Positions 1 through 11,787 are shown, counted from the first letter of the stretch. The stretch: DNA of 64,000 nt from Tillandsia leiboldiana (GCA_029204045.2 JAQNDB010000189.1:52491-116490); one strand, 5' to 3'. Numbers and translations: made by a program. The notes: generated by a model from the sequence alone, not told the origin.

Positions 1-484
1 TTGGCCGTTTTGAACGATGAAAAACAAAGAAAACCGTTTGCGAAAACTACTTTTAAAACGTGGGTGTCGTGTGGGCACCGAGCTTTATAAACCTTGTGGG
101 ATTTATGTGTTTGCGAACTGTTTTCACAAACGAGGGCATCGTGTGGATGCCGCTTTCAAAACCTTGTGACTATTTATCCTTTCAAAACACCGGCCTCTAT
201 GCTCTAAGTGAATGCTAGAATGTCATGTGAATTGTTTGGTTGTATGTGTACGAGACCCCAACTAATGTGGTTAGAGTTTGTATGTACTACGCCTTGTGAG
301 GCACTTTGTAGTTGAGACGCCGTGCATGTACAAAGGAGACTCTGCGCGTTTGCAGAGTGAATTTGTGTATGCGGCGGGTCTGGACACGCGCCGGGGAGTA
401 TTGTTTTACAAAAAAAAATATATGGCTGAATCAGGGGCATCGGTGGCTCCTCTTCCGCGCGATTCGAACCCCCGGGGCGTGACA
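1..484 (+). mobile_element. 3' end of a Tekay-type chromovirus LTR (left-truncated by window)
   Basis: It ends in GGGGCGTGACA at 474-484, the terminus of every chromovirus LTR in this window. The body follows the end of the long LTRs at 24394-28501 and 31004-35111, including the paired phrases around 'gtgtcgtgtgggcac' and 'ggatttatg'. No primer-binding site follows. The sequence jumps directly into a truncated Sirevirus LTR at 485, so this is an LTR terminus with foreign DNA abutted to it. Short ORFs here are chance. Confidence 0.8.
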
Positions 485-707
485 TGATCCTTTTGAATAC
501 TTTCTTCTTGAGATTGATGTAACTGATCCACAATTCTTCAACTTCAATCTTCAAGACTCAAGACACTGAGTGTCAACTTGAGATCTTGTTGAATCTTCTC
601 TAAGTCTTCGATTGCTGATTGACAATTTGATCACATCAAGACTCCGACTCAACTCAACAACTCAACTACTCAAATCACGAAATACGCCAACACAAAAAGC
701 CGTAACA
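485..707 (-). mobile_element. Truncated 3' LTR of the Sirevirus-like array
   Basis: Positions 485-707 match the last 223 bp (plus orientation) of the full LTRs, up to the terminal CGTAACA. The other roughly 1.74 kb of the LTR, including TATA box, palindromes and Cassandra, is absent. On the minus strand this keeps only the start of U3. The break falls exactly against the GGGGCGTGACA end of the LTR at 484. Confidence 0.85.
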
Positions 708-719
708 ATCTCCCCCTTT
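708..719 (-). promoter_or_regulatory. Polypurine tract, unit 1
   Basis: On the minus strand a purine run AAAGGGGGAGA lies directly before the LTR start TGTTACGG, the expected site for plus-strand DNA priming. Confidence 0.8.
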
Positions 720-1030
720 GGCAATTTCGTGACAAAACCCAAACATACATAAAACGCTCAAGACACTCATCTTAAACCAAAAAATCGAAACTCAATGTCA
801 TCACCAAAACATTGACTTTCTTTGCGTGAAAGATCCAATAGACAAAAATTACAATTGAACCAGTCTTAGAACAAACTCTATGACTTAGGACTTGGAGTCT
901 TAAAGTGATGTAATTCCTGCAAAACAAAACTCCAAACAAAATCAAACGTTAGTCGTTAGAAATTAAATGTAAATCCTACATTTGATTCGTCCTTTTGGTT
1001 CTTTTTGTTTTTCGGCTCCTTTTTCATCAT

Positions 1031-1163
1031 CTCCTTTCTTTTTCTCGATGAGATCATCTCCGTCTCCCCCTATCTCGATGATCTCATCTCCGTCTCCCCC
1101 TATCTCGATGATCTCTTCTCCCCTATTTCTCTCTTCTCCCCTATTTCTCTTCTCCCCCTTTTT
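1031..1163 (-). repeat. Repeated polypurine-like tracts (multiple-PPT region), unit 1
   Basis: On the minus strand five G-rich purine runs occur in about 130 bp. Two are near-identical 30-bp repeats around GATAGGGGGAGACGGAGA and three are runs of the AAATAGGGGAGAAGAG type. They lie about 330-450 bp before the LTR. Multiple polypurine tracts upstream of the 3' LTR are a described hallmark of Sireviruses. The short ORFs read through here on both strands simply translate the repeat. Confidence 0.65.
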
Positions 1164-2287
1164 GTCACAAATTGTCAAACAGCGAACATACTAGACAAAA
1201 GGAAATCACTAACAGCATTAGTCCATAGTGAAAGAGAGATAAAAGCTCAGTTCCGGTATATAACAAAAACATAGATTGCGTACCGGTACTCGAACGCAAA
1301 AATCAAATAATTTCTTGAAATAAATCCAGATTTTGAAATATTTGAATTACCGATTTGTATTCCATCAAGAAAACAATTTAAGTGCTTGAGAATAATATGA
1401 GATCACATAGATGTCATTCAATCCAATTAATTTCACAAAAATTAAAAAGATTTACTCCGAAATCATGAAAAACAAAGATAAAACATTATAAACCGTTTTT
1501 CACATTATATACGTCAAACACAAGTCATCAAAAATAATCTCGAGATCCAAAGTCTATCAAGATGTAACGGATGTACAATGATGACTTACAGAGATTTCCA
1601 AATGACATCAATTTGATTTCTTACCCTTTCAAATTTGAGATAAGCACTAAAAAACCTGAGGGTGGCTCTTTGAGCATCTTTCAACTATCCCACCTTATAC
1701 CAACCAGGAGATTGTTCAGAATATAAGAACTTTGAATATGAATCTCCGAATGCTTCAACTAAACAAAATTTCATAAAATATTTTCCAAGCATCCAAAACA
1801 TGTGGCAACTTTTTCCAACATGTGGTGGTAGTTTTCACACTCCTTTCGGATGTAACTCTTTCCACATCTTTTACAATTCATTTATTTACCCTTGTAAGAA
1901 TGCAATCTCTTACGTGAAAGAATTAAATCCCAAATTTTAGTCTATCGGTTGTCTCACGTTTATCACAATGAATTCACACAACCGAGATAGATTAAGCATC
2001 TAAAGATCACACATGATTTCTAAAATTTGATGCTTATAATATCAAAAACTCCTATAATGAAGTATCTTCAAGATTATTATTATGGAGTAAAGTTGATAAT
2101 CCAAATAAAATTAATTTGGAGTGAATAAACGTGAAGCCCTTTTTATTCAATGCACTTGTTCAGTAAAAAACCCTTTTGTTCAAAAACAAAGTATAAAAAC
2201 GAAGAGCATTGAAAAACATGTAATGCAAAGATTAAGAAAGATATGAAAGGAAAACCAATCAAAGCATTACATACAGTCATAATCTAT
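1164..2287 (-). other. Non-coding internal DNA, unit 1
   Basis: AT-rich stretch between the gag stop and the polypurine repeats, where an autonomous copia element would carry protease, integrase, reverse transcriptase and RNase H. I find no sustained ORF and no pol motif on either strand. The same stretch is kept nearly unchanged in the other two units. Confidence 0.7.
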
Positions 2288-4249
2288 TTAGAACTTAAGA
2301 CAAGGAAAGATATCACCTTTCCGAATCGAAAATCGCTGGATTTTGGGTTGTATTGATTCGTTGTGGCCGGGGGTTGTCCGCTTTGACTGTTGATCCACCT
2401 TAGGTCTTTGCCTCGCAGTGATCCACTTGTATGATTGATGTTGTGGCTCGGACCTTTGGTGGTATGAGTGAACTCCATTGACTTGATGTGTCTTTTGATT
2501 CCGTTGAGTTCGCTCCGTAGATGAAGTTGCCAAAGGACTCTTCTTTCCTTTTTTCGGGCAATTCTTCACCAAATGTCCTTCAAGTCCACATAAGTGACAA
2601 GTTCTTCCTTTCAATTTCATTGTGGAACTTGAAGCATGCACAGTTTGGTCCTTTTTGAATCCCAAACCAACCTTGCTTGTTTGACCTAATCCGGACATAC
2701 AATCTAGTTTCTTGGAACCGGTTGAAAGCCTTTGTATGTCGAATTTGAGTTCATGGACTTGCTTGGTCAAAGCTTGGTTGGTAACATGAATCTCCTCAAA
2801 CTGCTTTTCAAGAAAATCAATCTTGTTAATATGGGAATTAACGATCGTTTCCGATTGATTTATCTTTTTCTGGAGGATTTTATTATTATCCAATAAAAGC
2901 TCTCGTTCCTCCTCGAGATCATGAAGTTTGATCTTTAAAGCATGATTCTCGTCTTGATTCTCAAGTCGTTGCTTCCTCAACTTCTTGATATGCTTGGCCA
3001 TCTTCTTAGATTCCGTAAGAAGTTGTTGATATGCCTCAACGAGTTCTTCTTCGTCCGACTCCCCCTCACTTGATGACTCTCCGTTGGATGTTGATGTTTC
3101 ATGCAAAATCAAAGGAATAGAGTCAGTGATTAAAGATGATAAACAAACATTAGAAGAGGGAATTTGAGAAGCATGTAAGGCAACGACTTTTTCCTCTTTA
3201 CTTGAGGTCGATTCATTAGAAGTAGAATCGTCCCAAGTTTTCGCTTGCAAAGCCTCCTTTTTATATGATTTCGGAGAAGGACATTCCGTTGAAAAATGGC
3301 CGTAGCCTTTGCATCTATAGCATTGGATTTCCCCTTCGAAATCATCTTTTTCTTTTTCTTTAGAAGGTTTTGCAAAGCTTTTGAGGTTAGAGGATTTAGA
3401 ACCCGATGATCCTCTAGAAGATTTCGTGGATGAAGATCTATCGGTTCGATTCTTCCAAAACTTCCGACGAAATTTCTTTGTGATCCGCAACAATTGTTCT
3501 TCAAAATCGGCAAAAGAGATTTCATCGTCGGAACTTGATTCGCTATCTTCTTCCTTTGTGGATTTGAATGCAATACTTGTAAGCTTAGAAGAAGACTTGG
3601 AAGAAACTTGATTAGTAGGAAAAGTCATCTCATAAGTTTGCAAAGCACCTACTAATTCCTCTACACTCATCTCATCCGGATGACTAACGGTTTCAATGGC
3701 GGTAACCTTTGCCCTAAACCGTTCCGGAAGAGTCCGAAGTATCTTTCTTACAATTTTCGACTCCGGGATCTTTTCTCCTAAATTAGCACAAGTGTTGATT
3801 ATATCTTGAAGTCTTGTGTAATAATCTGTAAACAATTCATACTCTTCCATATGAATAGAGTCAAATTGACTTGTAAGCATCTGGAGCTTTTGAATTTTTA
3901 CAAGGTTAGTACCCTCATGTGTAATTTTGAGAATATCCCAAATTTCCTTCGCGGTTTCACACGCGGAAATTCGTGTGAACTCAGTCGAGGAAAGAGAATT
4001 AAATAAAGCGTTCATACCTTTCCCATTGTAAGAAGATCTTTCAAATTCCTCTTTGGACCATCTAGAGCGAGGTTTTGGGGTAGTAGAATTTCCTACTTCC
4101 TCAACAGGATGCACCCAACCGTGTTCCACGGTTTGCCAAACTCACTCATCAATTGAGATGAGAAAAGCTCTCATCCGCACTTTTCAATAAGCATAATTAG
4201 TCCCATCAAAAAGAGGAGGTCTATAAATATTACCACTTTCACCCATCAT
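2288..4249 (-). pseudogene. gag: Sirevirus-like gag, unit 1, two nonsense codons
   Basis: Structural polyprotein of a copia particle, expected to bind element RNA and assemble in the cytoplasm. Starting at the same ATG as unit 3 (4249), the frame meets TGA at 4184-4186, replacing the Trp of the conserved N-terminal YxYW motif. It meets a second TGA at 4142-4144, an Arg codon in the other units. Downstream the frame is open for over 600 residues: UBN2-like Gag core, first CCHC knuckle (CYRC...H...C), Ser/Glu-rich linker, long coiled coil, second CCHC knuckle (CHLC...H...C) and basic tail. Restart at an internal codon is possible but would drop the N-terminal domain. Differences from unit 3 are otherwise few. 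Confidence 0.85.
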
Positions 4250-4270
4250 GATAGATAAACCTAAAACCCG

Positions 4271-4283
4271 CTCTGATACCACT
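4271..4283 (-). promoter_or_regulatory. tRNA-iMet primer-binding site, unit 1
   Basis: The minus strand reads AGTGGTATCAGAG, two bases after the LTR end CCTACA. This complements the 3' end of plant initiator tRNA-Met and fixes the orientation of the element. Confidence 0.9.
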
Positions 4284-4468
4284 TGTAGGTTTTTATAGGA
4301 TCCACAAGGATCTAAATAGGTACTATCAAACAACTAGAGGGGGGGTGAATAGGTGTAATACTTATAAAACCAAATCTCAGTGCAAAATAAAAACCAATGC
4401 GGAAAATAAAAACAGCACACCGAGATATACGTAGAAACTCCAATCCAGGAGAAAAACCACGGGACCAA

Positions 4469-4690
4469 CACGCAATAACAATCCACTAAGAATAGAAGAA
4501 TAACAAGGTGATTACCGACTCCACGGACTCAAACCCCTCCTTCAGCTTCTTCGGACCTTGCGCTCACCGATTGGATGTCCACGCAATAACAATCCACTAA
4601 GAAAAGAAGAATAACAAGGTGATTACCGTCTCCACGGATTTAACCCCTCCTTCAACTTCTTCGGACCTTGCGCTCCAACGATTGCACGTC
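4469..4690. repeat. 111-bp tandem duplication within the LTR
   Basis: The phrase starting CACGCAATAACAATCCACT occurs at 4469 and again at 4580. The following bases (accaaggtgattaccg-like segment and 'cttcttcggaccttgcgctc') are repeated with a few changes. It recurs at the same place in the LTRs at 9824 and 15363. Confidence 0.75.
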
Positions 4691-4834
4691 CACTGCACAC
4701 GTTCGAATCCACGAACGCCACTCGAATCCACGAAACGCCTTTAGCACACCGAATCCTCGATGCCACGTCGAATCCATGACGCAAACTCAGCCGGTAAGAA
4801 TATTGGCTTCGATGGTGATCCTTTGCTTAGATTA

Positions 4835-5410
4835 TGTGACGCCCCACTTCCCACGGGGTCACCCATCCTAGAACTACTCTAGCTCTAGCACGCTTAACTC
4901 TCATGTTCCTCTTGGATCTTGCTACCATCCAAAATGCTATAGCCGGGTTAGAGATTTAGTCCTATTATATCATTTATATATAGGACTAATTCAAATTCCG
5001 GGGGTGTCACATTCTTCCCCCCTTTAAGCCCTGACGTCCACGTCAGGCTCAAGCACACTCACAAGCACCAGGCGATGTGAGACTCGTCTCGCTAGCCTTA
5101 GCCGACCTTGTGAGGAGCTGCACTCCACTCACAACGGTCATTAGCCGGGGAGCCTCGCTCTACCCGCTATATAACCCTGGCTCAGCAGAGACTCATCTCA
5201 CATTTCCGGCTGGTGAATGGCTCTGATACCAACTGTGACGCCCCACTTCCCAGGGGGTCACCCATCCTAGAACTACTCTAGCTCTAGCACGCTTAACTCT
5301 CATGTTCCTCTTGGATCTTGCTACCATCCAAAATGCTATAGCCGGGTTAGAGATTTAGTCCTATTATATCATTTATATATAGGACTATTTCAAATTCCGG
5401 GGGTGTCACA
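4835..5410 (-). mobile_element. Cassandra-type TRIM nested in the Sirevirus LTR, copy 1
   Basis: Two 177-bp direct repeats (4835-5011 and 5234-5410, TGTGAC...GTCACA) bracket a 222-bp non-coding interior. The interior has a polypurine tract beside the left repeat and an iMet primer site (5221-5233) beside the right one, so the element is on the minus strand. GATTA at 4830-4834 and at 5411-5415 is a perfect 5-bp target-site duplication. Each LTR contains a minus-strand block of about 50 bp matching the plant 5S rRNA control region (GTTAAGCGTGCT, then AGAGTAGT, then CTAGGATGGGTGAC and GGGAAGT). 5S-bearing LTRs are the defining trait of Cassandra. It lies downstream of the host TATA box, so it should be carried in the Sirevirus transcript. 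Confidence 0.9.
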
Positions 5411-5612
5411 GATTATCAATGAAGATCCATGGGAAAAATCTCTAAGCAAAGATTAGATCAATTCGACAAAAGATATGTTCTTGAAAGAACCGTCGAATTG
5501 ACCTAAAAGAGGCTATAAAGAAGAACGATAAAAACCTAGCCTCTAGGGTTGCTCTCAAGTGTTTAATTAATTAATCGGTAGAGAACCCACGTTCTTGAGA
5601 AACCCTAAGTGT

Positions 5613-5622
5613 CTATTTATAG
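5613..5622 (-). promoter_or_regulatory. TATA box of the Sirevirus-like LTR, copy 1
   Basis: The minus strand reads CTATAAATAG, a strong plant Pol II TATA box, about 65 bp downstream of the palindrome array. Transcription would run leftwards through Cassandra to the primer site and gag. Confidence 0.7.
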
Positions 5623-5687
5623 TTTAGAAACCTTTGGAAAGAGATAAGAATCAAAAACTTACCTTATCTGGAAATTTTCAGGACGGC

Positions 5688-5910
5688 GATCCGGATCGGA
5701 TTTACTGCGATCCGGATCGTCGTAGCGAGTCAGACAATTCCAGAAAAACAAGGGTTCGGGATCCGGATTGAAATGCCCAATCCGGATCGTTCATGTATTC
5801 TAGCAAAAACCCATGTTCGGGATCCGGATCGAAATGACCTTTGATCCGGATCGGATTTGCCAATGAACAAGCACCCTTCGGGATCCGGATTGGACTGTCT
5901 GATCCGGATC
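5688..5910. repeat. Eight GATCCGGATC-type palindromes in U3, copy 1
   Basis: Self-complementary GATCCGGATC or one-base variants begin at 5688, 5709, 5760, 5779, 5821, 5843, 5882 and 5901, in pairs about 20 bp apart. Palindromic repeats upstream of the TATA box are known from Sirevirus LTRs and suggest binding of a dimeric factor. The ORFs rich in Arg/Ile/Pro/Asp read here are by-products of the repeat. Confidence 0.8.
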
Positions 5911-6247
5911 CTGAACATGTCCCATGTCCAGTTTTTTTATTTTTATGCAATTAAAAATTCATCCAAGTGTTTCTACACTATAAGAAAGTATTCGGATCAC
6001 CAAAATTATTTAGTTAACCATACCTGATCCTTTTGAATACTTTCTTCTTGAGATTGATGTAACTGATCCACAATTCTTCAACTTCAATCTTCAAGACTCA
6101 AGACACTGAGTGTCAACTTGAGATCTTGTTGAATCTTCTCTAAGTCTTCGATTGCTGATTGACAATTTGATCACTTCAAGACTCCGACTCAACTCAACAA
6201 CTCAACTACTCAACTCACGAAATATGCCAACACAAAAAGCCGTAACA

Positions 6248-6259
6248 ATCTCCCCCTTT
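6248..6259 (-). promoter_or_regulatory. Polypurine tract, unit 2
   Basis: Same AAAGGGGGAGA run next to the LTR terminus at 6247 as in unit 1. Confidence 0.8.
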
Positions 6260-6569
6260 GGCAATTTCGTGACAAAACCCAAACATACATAAAACGCTCA
6301 AGACACTCATCTTAAACCAAAAAATCGAAACTCAATGTCATCACCAAAACATTGACTTTCTTTGCGTGAAAGATCCAATAGACAAAAATTACAATTGAAC
6401 CAGTCTTAGAACAAACTCTATGACTTAGGACTTGGAGTCTTAAAGTGATGTAATTCCTGCAAAACAAAACTCCAAACAAAATCAAACGTTAGTCGTTAGA
6501 AATTAAATGTAAATCCTACATTTGATTCGTCCTTTTGGTTCTTTTTGTTTTTCGGCTCCTTTTCATCAT

Positions 6570-6702
6570 CTCCTTTCTTTTTCTCGATGAGATCATCTCC
6601 GTCTCCCCCTATCTCGATGATCTCATCTCCGTCTCCCCCTATCTCGATGATCTCTTCTCCCCTATTTCTCTCTTCTCCCCTATTTCTCTTCTCCCCCTTT
6701 TT
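6570..6702 (-). repeat. Repeated polypurine-like tracts, unit 2
   Basis: Same five G-rich purine runs as in unit 1. One T is missing just upstream compared with unit 1. Confidence 0.65.
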
Positions 6703-7827
6703 GTCACAAATTGTCAAACAGCGAACATACTAGACAAAAGGAAATCACTAACAGCATTAGTCCATAGTGAAAGAGAGATAAAAGCTCAGTTCCGGTATAT
6801 AACAAAAACATAGATTGCGTACCGGTACTCGAACGCAAAAATCAAATAATTTCTTGAAACAAATCCAGATTTTGAAATATTTGAATTACCGATTTGTATT
6901 CCATCAAGAAAACAATTTAAGTGCTTGAGAATAATATGAGATCACATAGATGTCATTCAATCCAATTAATTTCACAAAAATTAAAAAGATTTACTCCGAA
7001 ATCATGAAAAACAAAGATAAAACATTATAAACCGTTTTTTCACATTATATACGTCAAACACAAGTCATCAAAAATAATCTTGAGATCCAAAGTCTATCAA
7101 GATGTAACGGATGTACAATGATGACTTACAGAGATTTCCAAATGACATCAATTTGATTTCTTACCCTTTCAAATTTGAGATAAGCACTAAAATACCTAAG
7201 GGTGGCTCTTTGAGCATCTTTCAACTATCCCACCTTATACCAACCAGGAGATTGTTCAGAATATAAGAACTTTGAATATGAATCTCCGAATGCTTCAACT
7301 AAACAAAATTTCATAAAATATTTTCCAAGCATCCAAAACATGTGGCAACTTTTTCCAACATGTGGTGGTAGTTTTCACACTCCTTTCGGATGTAACTCTT
7401 TCCACATCTTTTACAATTCATTTATTTACCCTTTTAAGAATGCAATCTCTTACGTGAAAGAATTAAATCCCAAATTTTAGTCTATCGGTTGTCTCACGTT
7501 TATCACAATGAATTCACACAACCGAGATAGATTAAGCATCTAAAGATCACACATGATTTCTAAAATTTGATGCTTATAATATCAAAAACTCCTATAATGA
7601 AGTATCTTCAAGATTATGATTATGGAGTAAAGTTGATAATCCAAATAAAATTAATTTGGAGTGAATAAACGTGAAGCCCTTTTTATTCAATGCACTTGTT
7701 CAGTAAAAAACCCTTTTGTTCAAAAACAAAGTATAAAAACGAAGAGCATTGAAAAACATGTAATGCAAAGATTAAGAAAGATATGAAAGGAAAACCAATC
7801 AAAGCATTACATACAGTCATAAGCTAT
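6703..7827 (-). other. Non-coding internal DNA, unit 2
   Basis: Nearly identical to 1164-2287. No ORF or pol motif is seen. Confidence 0.7.
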
Positions 7828-9789
7828 TTAGAACTTAAGACAAGGAAAGATATCACCTTTCCGAATCGAAAATCGCTGGATTTTGGGTTGTCTTGATTCG
7901 TTGTGGCCGGGGGTTGTCCGCTTTGACTGTTGATCCACCTTAGGTCTTTGCCTCGCAGTGATCCACTTGTATGATTGATGTTGTGGCTCGGACCTTTGGT
8001 GGTATGAGTGAACTCCATTGACTTGATGTGTCTTTTGATTCCGTTGAGTTCGCTCCGTAGATGAAGTTGCCGAAGGACTCTTCTTTCCTTTTTTCGGGCA
8101 ATTCTTCACCAAATGTCCTTCAAGTCCACATAAGTGACAAGTTCTTCCTTTCAATTTCATTGTAGAACTTGAAGCATGCACAGTTTGGTCCTTTTTGAAT
8201 CCCAAACCAACCTTGCTTGTTTGACCTAATCCGGACATACAATCTAGTTTCTTGGAACCGGTTGAAAGCCTTTGTATGTCGAATTTGAGTTCATGGACTT
8301 GCTTGGTCAAAGCTTGGTTGGTAACATGAATCTCCTCAAACTGCTTTTCAAGAAAATCAATCTTGTTAATATGGGAATTAACGATCGTTTCCGATTGATT
8401 TATCTTTTCCTTGAGGATTTTATTATTATCCAATAAAAGCTCTCGTTCCTCCTCGAGATCATGAAGTTTGATCTTTAAAGCATGATTCTCGTCTTGATTC
8501 TCAAGTCGTTGCTTCCTCAACTTCTTGATATGCTTGGCCATCTTCTTAGATTCCGCAAGAAGTTGTTGATATGCCTCAACGAGTTCTTCTTCGTCCGACT
8601 CCCCCTCACTTGATGACTCTCCGTTGGATGTTGATGTTTCATGCAAAATCAAAGGAATAGAGTCAGTGATTAAAGATGATAAACAAACATTAGAAGAGGG
8701 AATTTGAGAAGCATGTAAGGCAACGACTTTTTCCTCTTTACTTGAGGTCGATTCATTAGAAGTAGAATCGTCCCAAGTTTTCGCTTGCAAAGCCTTCTTT
8801 TTATATGATTTCGGAGAAGGACATTCCGTTGAAAAATGGCCGTAGCCTTTGCATCTATAGCATTGGATTTCCCCTTCGAAATCATCTTTTTCTTTTTCTT
8901 TAGAAGGTTTTGCAAAGCTTTTGAGGTTAGAGGATTTAGAACCCGATGATCCTTTAGAAGATTTCGTGGATAAAGATCCATCGGTTCGGTTCTTCCAAAA
9001 CTTCCGACGAAATTTCTTTGTGATCCGCGCCAATTGTTTTTCAAAATCGGCAAAAGAGATTTCATCGTCGGAACTTGATTCGCTATCTTCTTCCTTTGTG
9101 GATTTGAATGCAATACCTGTAAGCTTAGAAGAAGACTTGGAAGAAACTTGATTAGTAGGAAAAGTCATCTCATAAGTTTGCAAAGCACCTACTAATTCCT
9201 CTACACTCATCTCATCCGGATGACTAACGGTTTCAATGGCGGTAGCCTTTGCCCTAAACCGTTCCGGAAGAGTCCGAAGTATCTTTCTTACAATTTTCGA
9301 CTCCGGGATCTTTTCTCCTAAATTAGCACAAGTGTTGATTATATCTTGAAGTCTTGTGTAATAATCTGTAAACAATTCATACTCTTCCATATGAATAGAG
9401 TCAAATTGACTTGTAAGCATCTGGAGCTTTTGAATTTTTACAAGGTTAGTACCCTCATGTGTAATTTTGAGAATATCCCAAATTTCCTTCGCGGTTTCAC
9501 ACGCGAAAATTCGTGTGAACTCAGTCGAGGAAAGAGAATTAAATAAAGCGTTCATACCTTTCCCATTGTAAGAAGATCTTTCAAATTCCTCTTTGGACCA
9601 TCTAGAGCGAGGTTTTGGGGTAGTAGAATTTCCTACTTCCTCAACAGGATGCACCCAACCGTGTTCCACGGTTTGCCAAACTCGCTCATCAATTGAGATG
9701 AGAAAAGCTCTCATCCGCACTTTTCAATAAGCATAATTAGTCCCATCAAAAAGAGGAGGTCTATAAATATTACCACTTTCACCCATCAT
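7828..9789 (-). pseudogene. gag: Sirevirus-like gag, unit 2, one nonsense codon
   Basis: Same domain order as units 1 and 3. It carries the TGA at 9724-9726 (Trp to stop in the N-terminal motif) seen also in unit 1, but lacks unit 1's second stop, so the frame is open from just after that codon (about 630 residues). It has its own changes near the middle of the core-to-knuckle linker (for example Glu-Lys and Arg-Gly), while its C-terminal half resembles unit 3. The lost N-terminal segment is the DUF4219-like module that precedes UBN2 in copia Gags, so the product is probably not normal. Confidence 0.85.
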
Positions 9790-9810
9790 GATAGATAAAC
9801 CTAAAACCCG

Positions 9811-9823
9811 CTCTGATACCACT
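9811..9823 (-). promoter_or_regulatory. tRNA-iMet primer-binding site, unit 2
   Basis: Minus-strand AGTGGTATCAGAG directly after the LTR end, as in unit 1. Confidence 0.9.
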
Positions 9824-10374
9824 TGTAGGTTTTTATAGGATCCACAAGGATCTAAATAGGTACTATCAAACAACTATAGGGGGGGTGAATAGGTGTAATA
9901 CTTATAAAACCAAATCTCAGTGCAAAATAAAAACCAATGCGGAAAATGAAAACAGCACACCGAGATATACGTAGAAACTCCAATCCAGGAGAAAAACCAC
10001 GGGACCAACACGCAATAACAATCCACTAAGAATAGAAGAATAACAAGGTGATTACCGACTCCACGGACTCAAACCCCTCCTTCAGCTTCTTCGGACCTTG
10101 CGCTCACCGATTGGATGTCCACGCAATAACAATCCACTAAGAAAAGAAGAATAACAAGGTGATTACCGTCTCCACGGATTTAACCCCTCCTTCAACTTCT
10201 TCGGACCTTGCGCTCCAACGATTGCATGTCCACTGCACACGTTCGAATCCACGAACGCCACTCGAATCCACGAAACGCCTTTAGCACACCGAATCCTCGA
10301 TGCCACGTCGAATCCATGACGCAAACTCAGCCGGTAAGAATATTGGCTTCGATGGTGATCCTTTGCTTAGATTA

Positions 10375-10950
10375 TGTGACGCCCCACTTCCCACGGGGTC
10401 ACCCATCCTAGAACTACTCTAGCTCTAGCACGCTTAACTCTCATGTTCCTCTTGGATCTTGCTACCATCCAAAATGCTATAGCCGGGTTAGAGATTTAGT
10501 CCTATTATATCATTTATATATAGGACTAATTCAAATTCCGGGGGTGTCACATTCTTCCCCCCTTTAAGCCCTGACGTCCACGTCAGGCTCAAGCACACTC
10601 ACAAGCACCAGGCGATGTGAGACTCGTCTCGCTAGCCTTAGCCGACCTTGTGAGGAGCTGCACTCCACTCACAACGGTCATTAGCCGGGGAGCCTCGCTC
10701 TACCCGCTATATAACCCTGGCTCAGCCGAGACTCATCTCACATTTCCGGCTAGTGAATGGCTCTGATACCAACTGTGACGCCCCACTTCCCAGGGGGTCA
10801 CCCATCCTAGAACTACTCTAGCTCTAGCACGCTTAACTCTCATGTTCCTCTTGGATCTTGCTACCATCCAAAATGCTATAGCCGGGTTAGAGATTTAGTC
10901 CTATTATATCATTTATATATAGGACTATTTCAAATTCCGGGGGTGTCACA
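10375..10950 (-). mobile_element. Cassandra-type TRIM nested in the Sirevirus LTR, copy 2
   Basis: LTRs at 10375-10551 and 10774-10950, GATTA duplications at 10370-10374 and 10951-10955, and the same 5S-like blocks. The position within the host LTR is identical to copy 1, so this is the same insertion copied with its host and not an independent one. Confidence 0.9.
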
Positions 10951-11152
10951 GATTATCAATGAAGATCCATGGGAAAAATCTCTAAGCAAAGATTAGATCA
11001 ATTCGACAAAAGATATGTTCTTGAAAGAACCGTCGAATTGACCTAAAAGAGGCTATAAAGAAGAACGATAAAAACCTAGCCTCTAGGGTTGCTCTCAAGT
11101 GTTTAATTAATTAATCGGTAGAGAACCCACGTTCTTGAGAAACTCTAAGTGT

Positions 11153-11162
11153 CTATTTATAG
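11153..11162 (-). promoter_or_regulatory. TATA box of the Sirevirus-like LTR, copy 2
   Basis: Minus-strand CTATAAATAG in the same context as at 5613. Confidence 0.7.
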
Positions 11163-11227
11163 TTTAGAAACCTTTGGAAAGAGATAAGAATCAAAAACTT
11201 ACCTTATCTGGAAATTTTCAGGACGGC

Positions 11228-11450
11228 GATCCGGATCGGATTTACTGCGATCCGGATCGTCGTAGCGAGTCAGACAATTCCAGAAAAACAAGGGTTCGGG
11301 ATCCGGATTGAAATGCCCAATCCGGATCGTTCATGTATTCCAGCAAAAACCCATGTTCGGGATCCGGATCGAAATGACCTTTGATCCGGATCGGATTTGC
11401 CAATGAACAAGCACCCTTCGTGATCCGGATTGGACTGTCTGATCCGGATC
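11228..11450. repeat. GATCCGGATC-type palindromes in U3, copy 2
   Basis: Same eight sites as copy 1. The flank of the seventh carries a G-to-T change (cttcgtgatcc) but the palindrome core is kept. Confidence 0.8.
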
Positions 11451-11787
11451 CTGAACATGTCCCATGTCCAGTTTTTTTATTTTTATGCAATTAAAAATTC
11501 ATCCAAGTGTTTCTACACTATAAGAAAGTATTCGGATCACCAAAATTATTTAGTTAACCATACCTGATCCTTTTGAATACTTTCTTCTTGAGATTGATGT
11601 AACTGATCCACAATTCTTCAACTTCAATCTTCAAGACTCAAGACACTGAGTGTCAACTTGAGATCTTGTTGAATCTTCTCTAAGTCTTCGATTGCTGATT
11701 GACAATTTGATCACTTCAAGACTCCGACTCAACTCAACAACTCAACTACTCAACTCACGAAATATGCCAACACAAAAAGCCGTAACA

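Larger units (their letters stand above)
4284..6247 (-). mobile_element. Full Sirevirus-like LTR shared by units 1 and 2
   Basis: 1,964 bp, TGTAGG...CGTAACA on the plus strand, so TG...CA on both readings. It is flanked by a primer-binding site (left) and a polypurine tract (right). On the minus strand the order is U3 with eight palindromes, TATA box, then R/U5 containing a complete Cassandra TRIM and a 111-bp tandem duplication. It works at once as the 3' LTR of unit 2 and the 5' LTR of unit 1. Confidence 0.88.
9824..11787 (-). mobile_element. Full Sirevirus-like LTR shared by units 2 and 3
   Basis: 1,964 bp, same ends and same internal order as the LTR at 4284. By eye only scattered single-base differences separate the two. 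It contains its own Cassandra copy and palindrome array. Confidence 0.88.

Noticed and set aside
5702..5950. 82-residue ORF rich in SDPIR-like words, three copies
   Set aside because: It translates the palindrome array upstream of the TATA box.
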